Source: Stratiolaelaps scimitus (taxonomy: Eukaryota > Arthropoda > Arachnida > Mesostigmata > Laelapidae). From it: a stretch of DNA of 64,000 bases. Both the position numbers and the translations under genes were made by a program. This document shows, piece after piece, positions 33,300-43,040 of this stretch. Each line of letters begins with the position of its first letter. The stretch's first letter is position 1. Below the pieces are notes generated by a model. That model ran no database searches, was not told where the DNA came from, and saw nothing but the letters and a program-made list of their open reading frames with translations. The stretch spans positions 2,386,001 through 2,450,000 of the forward strand of contig JABWDB010000037.1 of the NCBI GenBank assembly GCA_019614645.1, written 5' to 3'.

Positions 33300-34990
33300 T
33301 CGATGTATTTTGTAATTTATTATAAAGAAAATGTTTAGAGTAAAAAAATCCAAAAATACTGGGCGTACATTTACTAACAGGAATACATCTTTACTCAAAT
33401 TACTTTCGTTTTTATCACAACAATCTCTTCTCGCCAATTGTTCACCTTGTGTCGCGCGTCGAATAAGCCATCTCTGTTTGCATCTGGGGAGAGAGAGAGA
33501 GAGAGAGAGAGATGAGGGTCATTCAAGTGCTGCCTTAACAAAAACGCCCAAGCTGAGCTAACAGAGGCAAGCAGATAGCCGAGTTCCTGTTGAAAATCCT
33601 AATATACGATGAGACTCTATTGCCGATTGCTTTTCCGCCTGTTTGAATGTGGCACAACTACACTATGCGCGAGTTGGATGGGTGTCATCACTCGCGTGAG
33701 GTCGCGACGAACGCGTCAAAGGAACTCTTTAGGGAACACTGAAATGTCAGGACACACCGCCGCCAAGCATTGCCACCTCTTTCACGTTGCGTTCAATATG
33801 TGTTCTCCACTTCAGGGAAAGAATTTCCTCCTGTGAAATCTCCATGAGTTCCCATGAGTTCAAGCCGATCGTGTCGGGCCAAGGTTATCGTCGCTTTTGG
33901 TAGCGCTGTTCGCCAAAGCGTCTTTCATCCTCTGAACAAAACAGCTGCAGCAGAACGGGCTAGGCTGATACTAGTATATAGGTACGTGCTAGATATAATA
34001 AATAATAATAATAACAAACACTTTATTCAAAGGTATAATATAATTGCTACAAGTCTCACTTATGTGCATTTTCCATTTTGGCTCCGGTTGCGCACATTGC
34101 GTGCCCGTGTTGGGCGCGTGATAGTAATATGTAATTAAAAAAAAGTAAAAGTAATAGATAATATGTAACTTCATACAGAATCGCCCGTACGGTGAGTGAT
34201 GGCTGGAAGCGAGGTATCATATAATGAAGCACAACTGCTTACAACAACAATAGCAACAACAACAGCTGTGTCAACTGGAAATATATCTGTGTTTCCAAAT
34301 TGGAAGCTTGATATTTTTCGATTTATAGAATGATACCTTACACTCATTTCGTCTCCGCTTTTCGCCAGATTTATATGATAATGTTCGTGTCAGATCGGCA
34401 AACAGTACGGCTAATTTACCTTTATATTCTTACTAGATTGAGATACGTTCGTTTGTTAATCTGTCCGAGAGGACGATCCTTTCGGAAAACGACAATTACA
34501 TAGGCATGTGTACCTCTGGACGGAAAACATCTATTTACAGAATCGACGATGTCCACGGCAAATCTCACACAGGAGCTGTATCCACTTACTGGGTCGTCGC
34601 TGTGCGGTCGGTAAGGAGTTATTGGCAAGCTTTAAAGCTCGCCATTGCCATTCGAAGACCAAGCAGATTCAAGTGATAAAGTTCGGTCCGTGTTAATGTT
34701 GTACATCACGTGGGCACACAATTTAGCAACTGAACTCGGGGCGGGGGGGGGGTTACCCCCAACAGAAAGTTATCTAGGAATTGGCTACCATGCAGGACTT
34801 ACGGCGTCCGCCTGCGCTAGATGTGTTATTAGTTCTTGTAAAATCGATAGAAGCGACATCAATACGATTATATGGTCATACATACAATTTAGGGTGTATT
34901 GATAAAACTCCTCAATCGTCAAGTTCTCTCTAAAAATAACAGAAAAATTTGGAGTTATGGGAAGGAATGTGTATTTATTGAATAAGTAAC
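33300..34990. other. Unassigned sequence with a GA array
   Basis: No gene was recognised. A GA microsatellite lies at about 33488-33512, AAT repeats lie near 34000-34015, and a 10-G run lies near 34742-34752. Confidence 0.4.
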
Positions 34991-34994
34991 TAAC

Positions 34995-35175
34995 CAACAG
35001 GGATGATGTAAGATGATTAACTAAGCAAGGCTTCAATAACCAAACATTAAGTTAATGAATACTTCATCAAACGGGATGAGACAAGATGATGAATTAATCA
35101 ATACTCTAGTAACCAAAAATTAAGTTAATTAAGTTAATAATTCACCAATAGGGATGAGTATAAGGTGCTTTGAAA
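34995..35175. repeat. Minisatellite, unit about 73-78 bp, two full and one partial copy
   Basis: Unit 1 (34995-35067) and unit 2 (35068-35145) each start CAANNGGGATGA. They share a GATGATTAA/GATGAATTAA segment, a TAACCAAAxATTAAGTTAAT segment and a TTCAxCAA end. A third unit starts at 35146 and fades by about 35175. The units are imperfect, so the array is old. Confidence 0.75.
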
Positions 35176-35751
35176 TGAGCCTATTTCAAAATTTTCTCAC
35201 CTCATCTTGATCAGATAAAGGTAAAATTATACTGAAGTCCTTGTCCGAAAGAAAAAACAATCCGATGTTAAAGTATGGCCTCGCCTCAGTTACCACAACA
35301 ATAGCAATCATTGAAATGTTCACAAACTCTTTAAATCTCCTTTACTTTGCCCACATCTGTAAGATGTTTTCTTCATTATTGAGTAGCTCGCATCGTACTC
35401 TCCCCCCTCGATCCAAAACGACACTGAGCCACAAAGGATAATATAGCGCTCAAGTGTTCTTCAAATGTACAGAGCGACAGTAGAGTATGCAGCCCTGAGG
35501 CGACGTAATTTCAAGTATACTCTCATCAGTTTCTCATCGAAACGGCCGGAAACTGAGTGCTGAACTCCTTTTGTATTGCTACACCAGGGTGTCAGCAACA
35601 CAATCTTTGAACTGTGTGAAGTTCTCCTCGAGTTCCACGTAAGCACGATGCACTACGATGCATATCGCAGTTTTGCTGTGTGCACTTCAGCTGACGTGTA
35701 GACTAGACGGTTCCTAGCGAGCTATTTGCGGGTGTGACACCTGAATTGTAC

Positions 35752-36440
35752 AGTGGTGTGCATAAACTTAACGCACCCCTATATTTCAACAAATCGTTAC
35801 AAAGAGTACACATTTGAGGCATTTCTTCTGTATCAAATTAATAATGCACGTGTCAAATAATATGCACGCCACAAAGAACAGGCGCATATGACATCGCATG
35901 CAGCCTGCTACACGAAAATGTGACCATATAATCGTTGTCGTGTAAAATGATAACGCACCCCGTGTTGTCGAGTGTTCTCACTCGGGGATGCAACTATTAC
36001 TACTAACTACTACTACTACCCGAGATAGCTGCTTCTCTCTTTGTTAAAGCAATCTCGGTACGCGGTGTAAGTTCGGCCATAGTTATTCTAGTCATAAGTA
36101 AAATTTTCGTTGTTGTTGTTGTTGTTGTTGTTGTTGATTTTGCTGTTGTTGTTGTTGTGCCACATTTTGTATAGTCACTATTAACTTGTGTATCTATCTA
36201 AAAGTAAATTCTCCGGGGTTACTTTCACCCTTGGACATTTAACGTCAACGGTACAACTGCCTTCGGCATAAGGCTTCACAAGACGGACTCCCCCTTAAAT
36301 GCAAATGTCCAAACGGTGGGGATCGAACCCATATGTGCACCTACGTCCATCTCTCCCGAATTGACAGGAGCACACGAATACACCACCGGGCTCGAGTTGT
36401 GTATACATAAAATCCAATTTTATGCACCATCACACAGGAA
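35752..36440. mobile_element. Possible non-autonomous Tc1-like element
   Basis: It starts TACAGTGGTGTGCATAAACT, which has the CAGTG(G)TGTGCA form of many Tc1-family terminal repeats next to a TA dinucleotide. The stretch TTAACGCACCCC near 35769 is repeated as ATAACGCACCCC near 35950, like an inner direct repeat. A weak inverted counterpart, TTTTATGCACCATCACAC, lies near 36420. There is no transposase coding. A TTG/GTT tract (36107-36157) and a SINE C lie inside. The right end is uncertain. Confidence 0.35.
36215..36396 (-). mobile_element. SINE family C, nearly full length
   Basis: CATTTAACGTCAACGGTACA, ACTGCCTTCGGCATAAGG, AGACGGACTCCCCC, the B box seen as GGGGATCGAACCC, and CACACGAATACACCACCGGG follow the order of family C. 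Confidence 0.8.
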
Positions 36441-36526
36441 CTTCACAGCTGCCCTGTTCCTAACTCATACTCAGTGTTAATTTCATTTTCATCATAAATG
36501 AAACAGCTACTTTACTTAAACTTAAA

Positions 36527-36598
36527 CATCATATAAGAGAGCTTAAGCATTGTAAAATTGCAGCTCCTTTAATAAACCAATAAAACCTTTACCTTTAC
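36527..36598 (+). mobile_element. SINE family B, headless copy
   Basis: CATATAAGAGAGCTTAAGCA, TTGTAAAATTGCAGCTCC, TTTAATAAACCAATAAAACC and TTTACCTTTAC match the family B body and tail. Confidence 0.87.
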
Positions 36599-36599
36599 T

Positions 36600-37689
36600 A
36601 CTCTCTCGATGTAGTTCCTGTCGTGGTTTCGGCAGGTCGCCGACGTCTAGTAATACCGGCCGTCCGGATTCCGTTCAGGTGCCTTGTTCAGTTGGCCTGG
36701 CTGGGCCTGATTTTCTATTCGAAGTCCGGTCTCGATCCTTTCAACTTTTCCTTCTTTCCTTCTTTCCTTGGCCTGCTCCCTCCCTTCCTTCCTAGCCCCT
36801 TCGTTCTTCAGTATCGCATGGATTGTTCCGAGACGTTCATTGGCACCTTACCATTACTGTCCTCCGAGATCTTTGTCTTCACCCTCGTCGTTCTCGACCC
36901 CCGGATCTCTGCAGCATCCGCTCCTGTTGCCAATTCCACCTCTAGCCTACGGCAGCAGCAGCAGCGTCATCGGCGCTGCTACGTTTTCCTTTGGCCTGAC
37001 ACGTATTTTGCTCCTCTTACCAATCCCGCGCCCCCCGGCACCCCCAGCGTACTGATTCGCACTGGCGCTATCCGAATCCACGAATGACTTCGCCCCCTCG
37101 CGTGACTCACATCACAAGCAGTTAAGCGTTGGACGTTGGGCATTGAACGCCTGTGTACGCTATGGGCATTCACTGCTGCATTCGCATCGGCTGGCGCAGC
37201 CCCCGCATCGTTGCAAGACGTGATCCACACGCTGTTATGATTATACGTACTCTTGACCTTTGACGTACTTGCAGGGCTGCCGCCCGCACCGGTGTTCTCG
37301 CTGGCGTAGCCTTCCAGTCTCCTACACAGGGAACGACGACTGGAAATGCTAGCGACTATGGACGTAGGCGGTGCTAGCTACAGACAGAGGGCGACCAATA
37401 TAAACAACAGCCTACTGCGGCCGTCCTCATTAAGCAACGGCTTGTCCGTTTGACCTCCGCGGCCTGACCACCACGCACCCGGCCACGGCCATCGTTGCCG
37501 TCGACCCACTGCCGGGTAGGGTAAGCCTACAGATATATTGGCCGATAAGGTACTGCCGCTGCTGCTGCTTAGCTGTTTCGCATCAGGTCCAACCAAACCG
37601 CCAGCCCTTTTCCTCGTCGGTAGAACTCTCCGCCGAGCTAAGCCGAGTGATAGCTTGCTGGCCTGCCTGATCAGGTCCTATCCCTTGTC

Positions 37690-37690
<1 letters not shown>
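36600..37690. other. GC-rich block, possible host exon or promoter region
   Basis: It is CG-rich against its flanks, with a CAG/CAGCAG run (about 36950-36966). A plus-strand frame (36623-37084) is open for 154 codons but uses repeated Pro, Ser and Phe and shows no domain. An acceptor-like site (GACGTACTTGCAG) lies near 37274. No product can be named. Confidence 0.28.

Positions 37691-37691
<1 letters not shown>

Positions 37692-37724
<33 letters not shown>
37692..37724. repeat. TA microsatellite
   Basis: Pure AT dinucleotide run ending the GC-rich block. Confidence 0.95.
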
Positions 37725-37726
<2 letters not shown>

Positions 37727-38770
37727 GTACTTAGTAGGTGCATGAGTGTAACCATACCGGGCGGCTATGTAAAAAATAGCCCCATATACACAAGCACATC
37801 AGGCCATGAAAGCTTAACTAGCTCCACGGTAGTCGATAAATATCCTGCTATATAGTACACACAAGTATAGCGAAATAGCACACATTGATCAGTCATATTT
37901 CACAAGAAAACGCGAGGCTAGCAATAATAATAATAATAGCTATAATATGATACATAAAAAAATGGCTGTGTAAACTGTCGACTCGGTTTGCATGTATCGG
38001 GGAAGAATAAAAAAATAGCGAATGAAAGATTGCTCGGGCTAATTAGCGGGGTTATCTAAACACACATCGAATTCATGAATTTAGTTACAACGGGCGTCCT
38101 AAAATTTCAAATATTAGGTTGACCCAAAAATAATGTGACTCCTATCGTCTTGCGCCGAACTCGTATTCTTGGCCGGTTTGAATTCAAATTTGGCTGGTAG
38201 CGAGACACAACAGGTAGCAAGCAGGCGGCGCAAAAGCCGCGGGCGTTCGAAATGCCAACCACCGGAGCAGGTCCCTCAGACTTGCATTTTCACAAGAAAA
38301 GTGTCAGGTTTATGTTTCAAAAGAAGAAATGTCTAGCTGAAATCCATCGAAGGTTAGTTAGCGTGTACGCCCATAATGCCCTGAATCGACAACAGGTGTG
38401 CCGTTGGCGTGCGCAGTTTAGGTAAGACTGCTGGGACATTAATAAACATCGAGGTCGCCCACCGCGTCCCAAATTTCAACCGGATAATCGAAATAGCGGA
38501 TTGGATAATCGAAAAAGCTTTAGAGCAAACTAAAGCTTGGTCATTGACGACTTTGTCGGCTAAAATTGGCATGGCTCGTGAAACCTGTCGTCGAATTAGG
38601 AAAACTAATCTGAGGATGCAGAAAAAAGTGCAAAATAGGTCCCTCATTAACTTGGTCCTGGCCAACTGAAAATGCGTGAGGAGTGTTCGCGAGACAATTT
38701 GAAGATATATAGGCAGCAAAAGAGTCGCTTAGAGCATACCGTTGCAGTGGACGAGATGTGGGTCAGCCTG

Positions 38771-39165
38771 TTGTCCATGAAGTTAAGAAAATTGTTAGGG
38801 GTAGTGGTGACTGTGTTTAACATGTAAAATTACTGATAACGTTGATTTCTTGTGGCTATGTTGGCCACCAATTGATGAGAGAGAGAGAGGGAGAGAGAGA
38901 GACAGACTGACTCTGGAAACTGCTTTCAGTGATATTCGTAATTGTTATGTTCTTGCTGTGAGCTTGGTATTATTCTACTGTCTCTAAAAGAGGAGAGAAA
39001 ACGTGTCGATGTATTTGTCCCTATATATGCGTTGATACAATATGTTGTCAATTGTAACTTTTTCTGTTGTAGTGTGATATCGTACACTTTTTACATATTT
39101 TTTTACGAGAACTCAAGCAATGTATGGTGCAGTACAGTCGATAAACCGCAGCTTGTATTGTATAG
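38771..39165. other. Foreign insertion within the mariner
   Basis: Mariner coding sequence breaks off after VDEMWV and resumes at GVKQW. The roughly 395 bp between do not encode the expected domain and include a GA microsatellite (about 38877-38903). No terminal repeats or target duplication could be seen, so its nature is unknown. Confidence 0.55.
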
Positions 39166-39635
39166 GGGGCCAGAAGTAGATCAATCTGGAGTGAAACAGT
39201 GGCTACGACCGGGTGAACAAGCAGTGGCAGTCGCAGTACCAAATAGATTCGAGCCTAAAGTAATGGTAGCACTTGCCATCCATTTCAATGGAATTTGCTA
39301 CTACGAGATTTTGGGTCCAAAAGAAAAAATGAACTCGGCTCGATATCTCGAGTTCTTGAAGAGACTCATGAATAATTGGCATGGCAATAGGAATCACCGA
39401 GTGTGGCTGCTCGATGACAATGCTAGGGCATATCGTAGCAATGAAATTACGTCCTGGCTTAAGGCCAACAAGATTGAGCGATGGCACCTCCCCATTCTCC
39501 AGATTTAAGCCCCCGTGTGACTATGGTTGCTTCCATCACTTAAAGAGGGTTATAGGTGGTAAAATGTATGCAAACATCGATTTTCTCCGAGAGGCCTTAA
39601 ATAACGAAGTTATAAATGGTAATAGAAATGGTGCA

Positions 39636-39863
39636 TACCTGGACGCCGGGTTCAAATCCTGTCCGACGCGTAGAATCTTTGGAGTTCTTTATCATCTTTC
39701 TTTATCTGAAGATTCTTGCCGGGTACGATGAAGGAAGAGAATAAACAAAGGTGGCCCCAACAGGTCCTCATAGTAATACCTAAAGGTTAAGAGCGGCGGC
39801 CTGTCAGATAGGGGAATAGCTGAGGGTCAGCTCGAAAAACAATTATTATTATACCTAGCCGCT
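39636..39863 (+). mobile_element. SINE family A inserted into the mariner transposase
   Basis: The SINE (39648-39851) begins at the B box GGTTCAAATCC, lacking the rest of the head. It continues TTCTTTATCTGAAGATTCTT, TCCTCATAGTAATACC and CAGCTCGAAAAACAATTATT. It is bounded by TACCTGGACGCC (39636-39647) and TACCTAGCCGCT (39852-39863), a 9-of-12 match. Both copies encode the same mariner residues (YLDA and YLAA), which supports a target-site duplication. Confidence 0.85.
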
Positions 39864-40611
39864 AGAAGGCTACTAGAGCCTTGTGACCAGTGTATAAATA
39901 AAATAGGTGCATAGCTCTAAAGCTCTAATTCATACTAAAAAACCTTTGTTTTAACTTACCTAGTTTAGCCAATATTGAAATGTATATGTGTCTCATTATT
40001 TTTGGGTCTATATACCTATCTATACCAAATCCAAACATATCCATGTGTCCAGCGCAACTGTGTTGACTTACAATGTTTTTGTCGATGACATAAAGCTCTA
40101 TAGGTAAAGTTTTTATTTATTATTAATGGCGCGGCCACTTTTACAACATTTTGTGCACGTAAAGACCAATGGAGAATTCACAATAAGGCGATGAACGATG
40201 GTCTGTTCATGGTGGTGGTGCCGTGAAACAGAATGTTCTCTAACATTCTCATTTCACAGCGATTATGAAGGTATCTGTAACATAAAAATCGCTATGCACA
40301 TGCAAAGCTTTTAAAGTCACTGTTCGGCAAACAGTGATTCCCACCCCCCGGTCCCAATGGGAGCGGTGACTTTTTAGGCGTTGTGAGGAAATCTATTTAA
40401 TATTTCTCCTGACAACGGCCTCCTCTATGGACATTAAACCTGTTCCCCTGAACATTTTACTGCTTAGCGTGTTCTGTCGCAGTTGTTGCTCTTACAGAAC
40501 TCATCGAGTTTCAGCTCAACGACATGTTAAATCAGCGCCGAACAACATCGAATTTGTTCATTTTCAATCATTGGCGCTCTTGTTCCCCAGCGGGTAGTCG
40601 ACAGACGGCTA

Positions 40612-40745
40612 CGTTACAACCAGAGTAGGGGAGTAGGCGCACAGGTTCGATCCCCCACCGCTGTTCATTTGCATTTAGAGGTTCGTCTTACGAACCTATG
40701 CGAAACGCAATTCCATGGACATTAAATGTTTAAGGTTGAGAATCA
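40612..40745 (+). mobile_element. SINE family C, 5'-truncated
   Basis: GGCGCACAGG, the B box GGTTCGATCCC, TTCATTTGCATTTAGAGG, TCGTCTTACGAACC, ATGGACATTAAATG and a GAGAATCAGCCTGAAA end fit family C in the plus orientation. Confidence 0.8.
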
Positions 40746-41102
40746 GCCTGAAAGCAATAGACAGTAATGGAAGACGCGGTGTCACTATTAGAATTGGGGG
40801 TGCAATCTTCTAGCCTGCCCATTCTTAGTTAGCCAGTATGAAAAATCCTTGTCAACTTAACGAGTTCGTGCTAACTTATGGGGCATATTATATCAATGTG
40901 AGACATTTTGTAAATGAATGGCTGACACAGTCTCAGCGTTTCACATCTCTAGTCCACATATACGTTACTGAATATATATATATATGTATATATATATATT
41001 GCGCCTCCTCCCAGGATAAACGGAGGTAAAATAATAGCTTGATATTAGTGCGATTCGTCGAGGCGAATCTCTGGACAGGAATAAATCGGTGTTTATTGAT
41101 AA

Positions 41103-41203
41103 CACAAATTGTGTTCCAAAGCACTTATCCATTTCCATGTAGCTGATTGTTACAATTATCCCAATATTGGGATATTATATATGTATATATATATATATAT
41201 ATA
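41103..41203 (-). repeat. Repeat G, copy 1, joined to a TA array
   Basis: About 75 bp (GTGTTCCAAAGCACTTATCC, then TTCCATGTAGCTGATTGTTA, CAATTATCCCAATATTGGGA) leads into a TA array at 41174-41203. The reverse complement occurs at 52810-52890, also joined to a TA array. It contains the 16-nt palindrome ATCCCAATATTGGGAT. Confidence 0.85.
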
Positions 41204-41884
41204 AGTATGTACACTAAAAAATGATTGAAAGCTTGCGTAGCTAGTATGGTAAATCTCCAAAACGCCCCATGTGCTGCCGTGAGCAGGCCTTGTGCAGGAG
41301 AAACGTGGGTCTATTTCTATACGTGTTGTGAGCTAACTCGCTTAATGGAATATGACAATGATCTACGTATTCTCGATTTGTGGTACGTGTCCACAACGCA
41401 AGACCTTGTATACGATTCTGCTGGAAGAGAGACAATCCAGAAGTATGAAATAGCAGAGAGACGTCTTACCTCGGGGGTACGTTGAAGTCCAACGCCGGCA
41501 GCAGCAAGCATACTGAACGGAGCCCGGACCATATTTCATTTCGAGTCGATCCATTCAGCCGAGAGCCGAGCTCGACTGAGAGAGAGAGAGATATTGAAGA
41601 ATGAACAAAGAAAAGCCTATTCAAGGCACTGCCATCGCGGGTCATGTTTGTTTTTGTCTTCCGGGAGAGACCGTGCGTCTGCAAAATACAATTTTACTCG
41701 GCGATACAGCGGAAAACAAAAATCGAATACTTTACGAGTGGCTTATACAAATGACGGCATGGGCTGGCTTTATAACTGCCACATGGTTGAGATGTCCGTA
41801 TTTAGCTCGATAACGGGACGGGTTTGAGAGAGAGAGAGAGAGAGGTAAAGCTGGCTCGACATGCGCTGCAATACGAATTGTAAT

Positions 41885-42135
41885 CATGTACTTAAAAATA
41901 AACATCCCCCGGAAGATCGGGAGGGGTCGCGTGGTGGAAACTCGAGGTCATCTGCATACAGATTGTGTACTATGCCATTCGGGAGGAGGTCTGGAAGGTC
42001 AGGAACACAGATACAAAACAATCGGAGATCTGCGTATACAAGATCCTCGTGGAACACCCTACGAACACCTTTCCTGCAGGTCTCAATTTGCCATGTACTT
42101 GAATCCTGAATTTCCGGTCGCCTATCCGGGCCAAT
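41885..42135 (-). pseudogene. LINE reverse-transcriptase fragment (motifs B and C)
   Basis: On the minus strand GVPRGS (42058-42041) fits the GVPQGS box of motif B. PDLPDLLPNGIVHNLYADD, with YADD at 41958-41947, fits motif C and its two catalytic Asp. About 100 nt separate the starts of GVP and YADD, against about 96 expected, so there is a frameshift of one base between them. Upstream FRIQVHGKL resembles the FRVxVNGxLS strand before motif B. No further RT or endonuclease sequence was recognised on either side. It is independent of the LINE at 27830-30130, on the opposite strand, but could belong to the same family. Confidence 0.72.
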
Positions 42136-42247
42136 TTCTTGTCATCTATACGGAGTGTTATAATAATGATTAATAAATAAATCTGGTCTTGATACTAAAT
42201 GAATCAAGGTATCCACATAAGGACTGAGACATTAATAGATAATAAAA

Positions 42248-42312
42248 CTGTTTTTTGTCGAGCTGACCCTCAGCTGTTCCCCTATCTGACAGGCCTCAGC
42301 TCTTAACCAATA
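42248..42312 (-). mobile_element. SINE family A, 3' fragment beside a TA array
   Basis: CTGTTTTTTGTCGAGCTGAC, CTGTTCCCCTATCTGACAGG and CCTCAGCTCTTAACC are the reverse of the family A end. A TA array follows at 42326-42342. Confidence 0.8.
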
Positions 42313-42344
42313 GATCCTAGATATCATATATATATATATATACC

Positions 42345-43002
42345 AGGTACAAAAGATACAAGTATCTGTTGAGTATCTCAAGTAGATTTCATATGTGGAT
42401 AAGGGTGACATGAAGAAATGCTGAGAGCAGTACCGTCAACGTTGGCTGTGAGAGCTCAGCCCGGAAAATTTAAAGTATCTCTTGTAATCTTGTCAATTGC
42501 GTAGTTAATCTGACTAGCAACAAAGACTACTCATTACTATTTACCACTCGACTACCCGGTCGCAACACGGAGTTTGCGGATATTTGAGAGTGAACGACCA
42601 TGTGAAACTCGAATGGAAAAATCAAAATATATACAATCGAAACGTAGCCTTTGATTAATGCACAATGCCTTCTTGAGTCCTAGCTGCCACCTGCGTAGAG
42701 GCAGATCTGCCCGATCGGCGAAGAGTCCTTTGAAAGATTAATCACTCTCTTCTCTCGCCAGTGTCTAAGTCACTCCCAATCGCCTTGCTTCGAAAGTGCC
42801 TAAACACACTAGGTGTAGTAAGCAAGCCACGTCCGAACTGTGAGCTGTTTATAAGTGTGATATAACTCACTATTAATTATGAAATATTGAGGAAACAGTC
42901 GCTATTCCCGAGGGCTCTTCCTTGAACATCGGATCGCAATGTCTTCTAATCGTAAACGTCCACAGAGGTGCGTAAAATAGGAAATTGTAATCTTACGTCT
43001 TC

Positions 43003-43040
<38 letters not shown>

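Larger units (their letters stand above)
38252..39914 (+). pseudogene. Mariner (D34D) transposase pseudogene
   Basis: It starts at ATG 38252 with a helix-turn-helix N-terminus including CLAEIHRRLVSVY, then a stop at 38423. GRPPRPKF, a linker-type GRP motif, follows. A frame change leads to SLTTLSAKIGMARETC and LRMQKKVQNRSL. Another frame has VAVDEMWV, whose Asp (38750) is the first catalytic residue. After a foreign insert, coding resumes at about 39165 with VKQWLRPGEQ, and VWLLDDNARAY carries the second Asp. RWHLP, a frameshift and PCDYGCFHHLKR carry the third. The spacing of the last two Asp is 34 residues once the shift is allowed for, which defines D34D mariners. The C-terminus (RRLLEPCDQC, stop near 39914) follows the SINE. 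Confidence 0.85.
38115..40012 (+). mobile_element. Mariner element with both terminal repeats, interrupted twice
   Basis: The left terminal repeat starts TTAGGTTGACCCAAAAATAA (from about 38115). The right one ends near 40012 with TCTCATTATTTTTGGGTC, its inverted form with several mismatches. Between them lies a mariner transposase pseudogene on the plus strand. Removing the approximately 0.4-kb insertion (about 38771-39165) and the SINE A (39648-39851 with one repeat of its duplication) leaves about 1.3 kb, the usual mariner size. Stops and frameshifts show the element is dead. Confidence 0.85.

Noticed and set aside
39381..39728. 116-codon plus-strand frame that looks like one protein.
   Set aside because: It joins the out-of-frame end of the mariner transposase to SINE A sequence; the C-terminal third is SINE.
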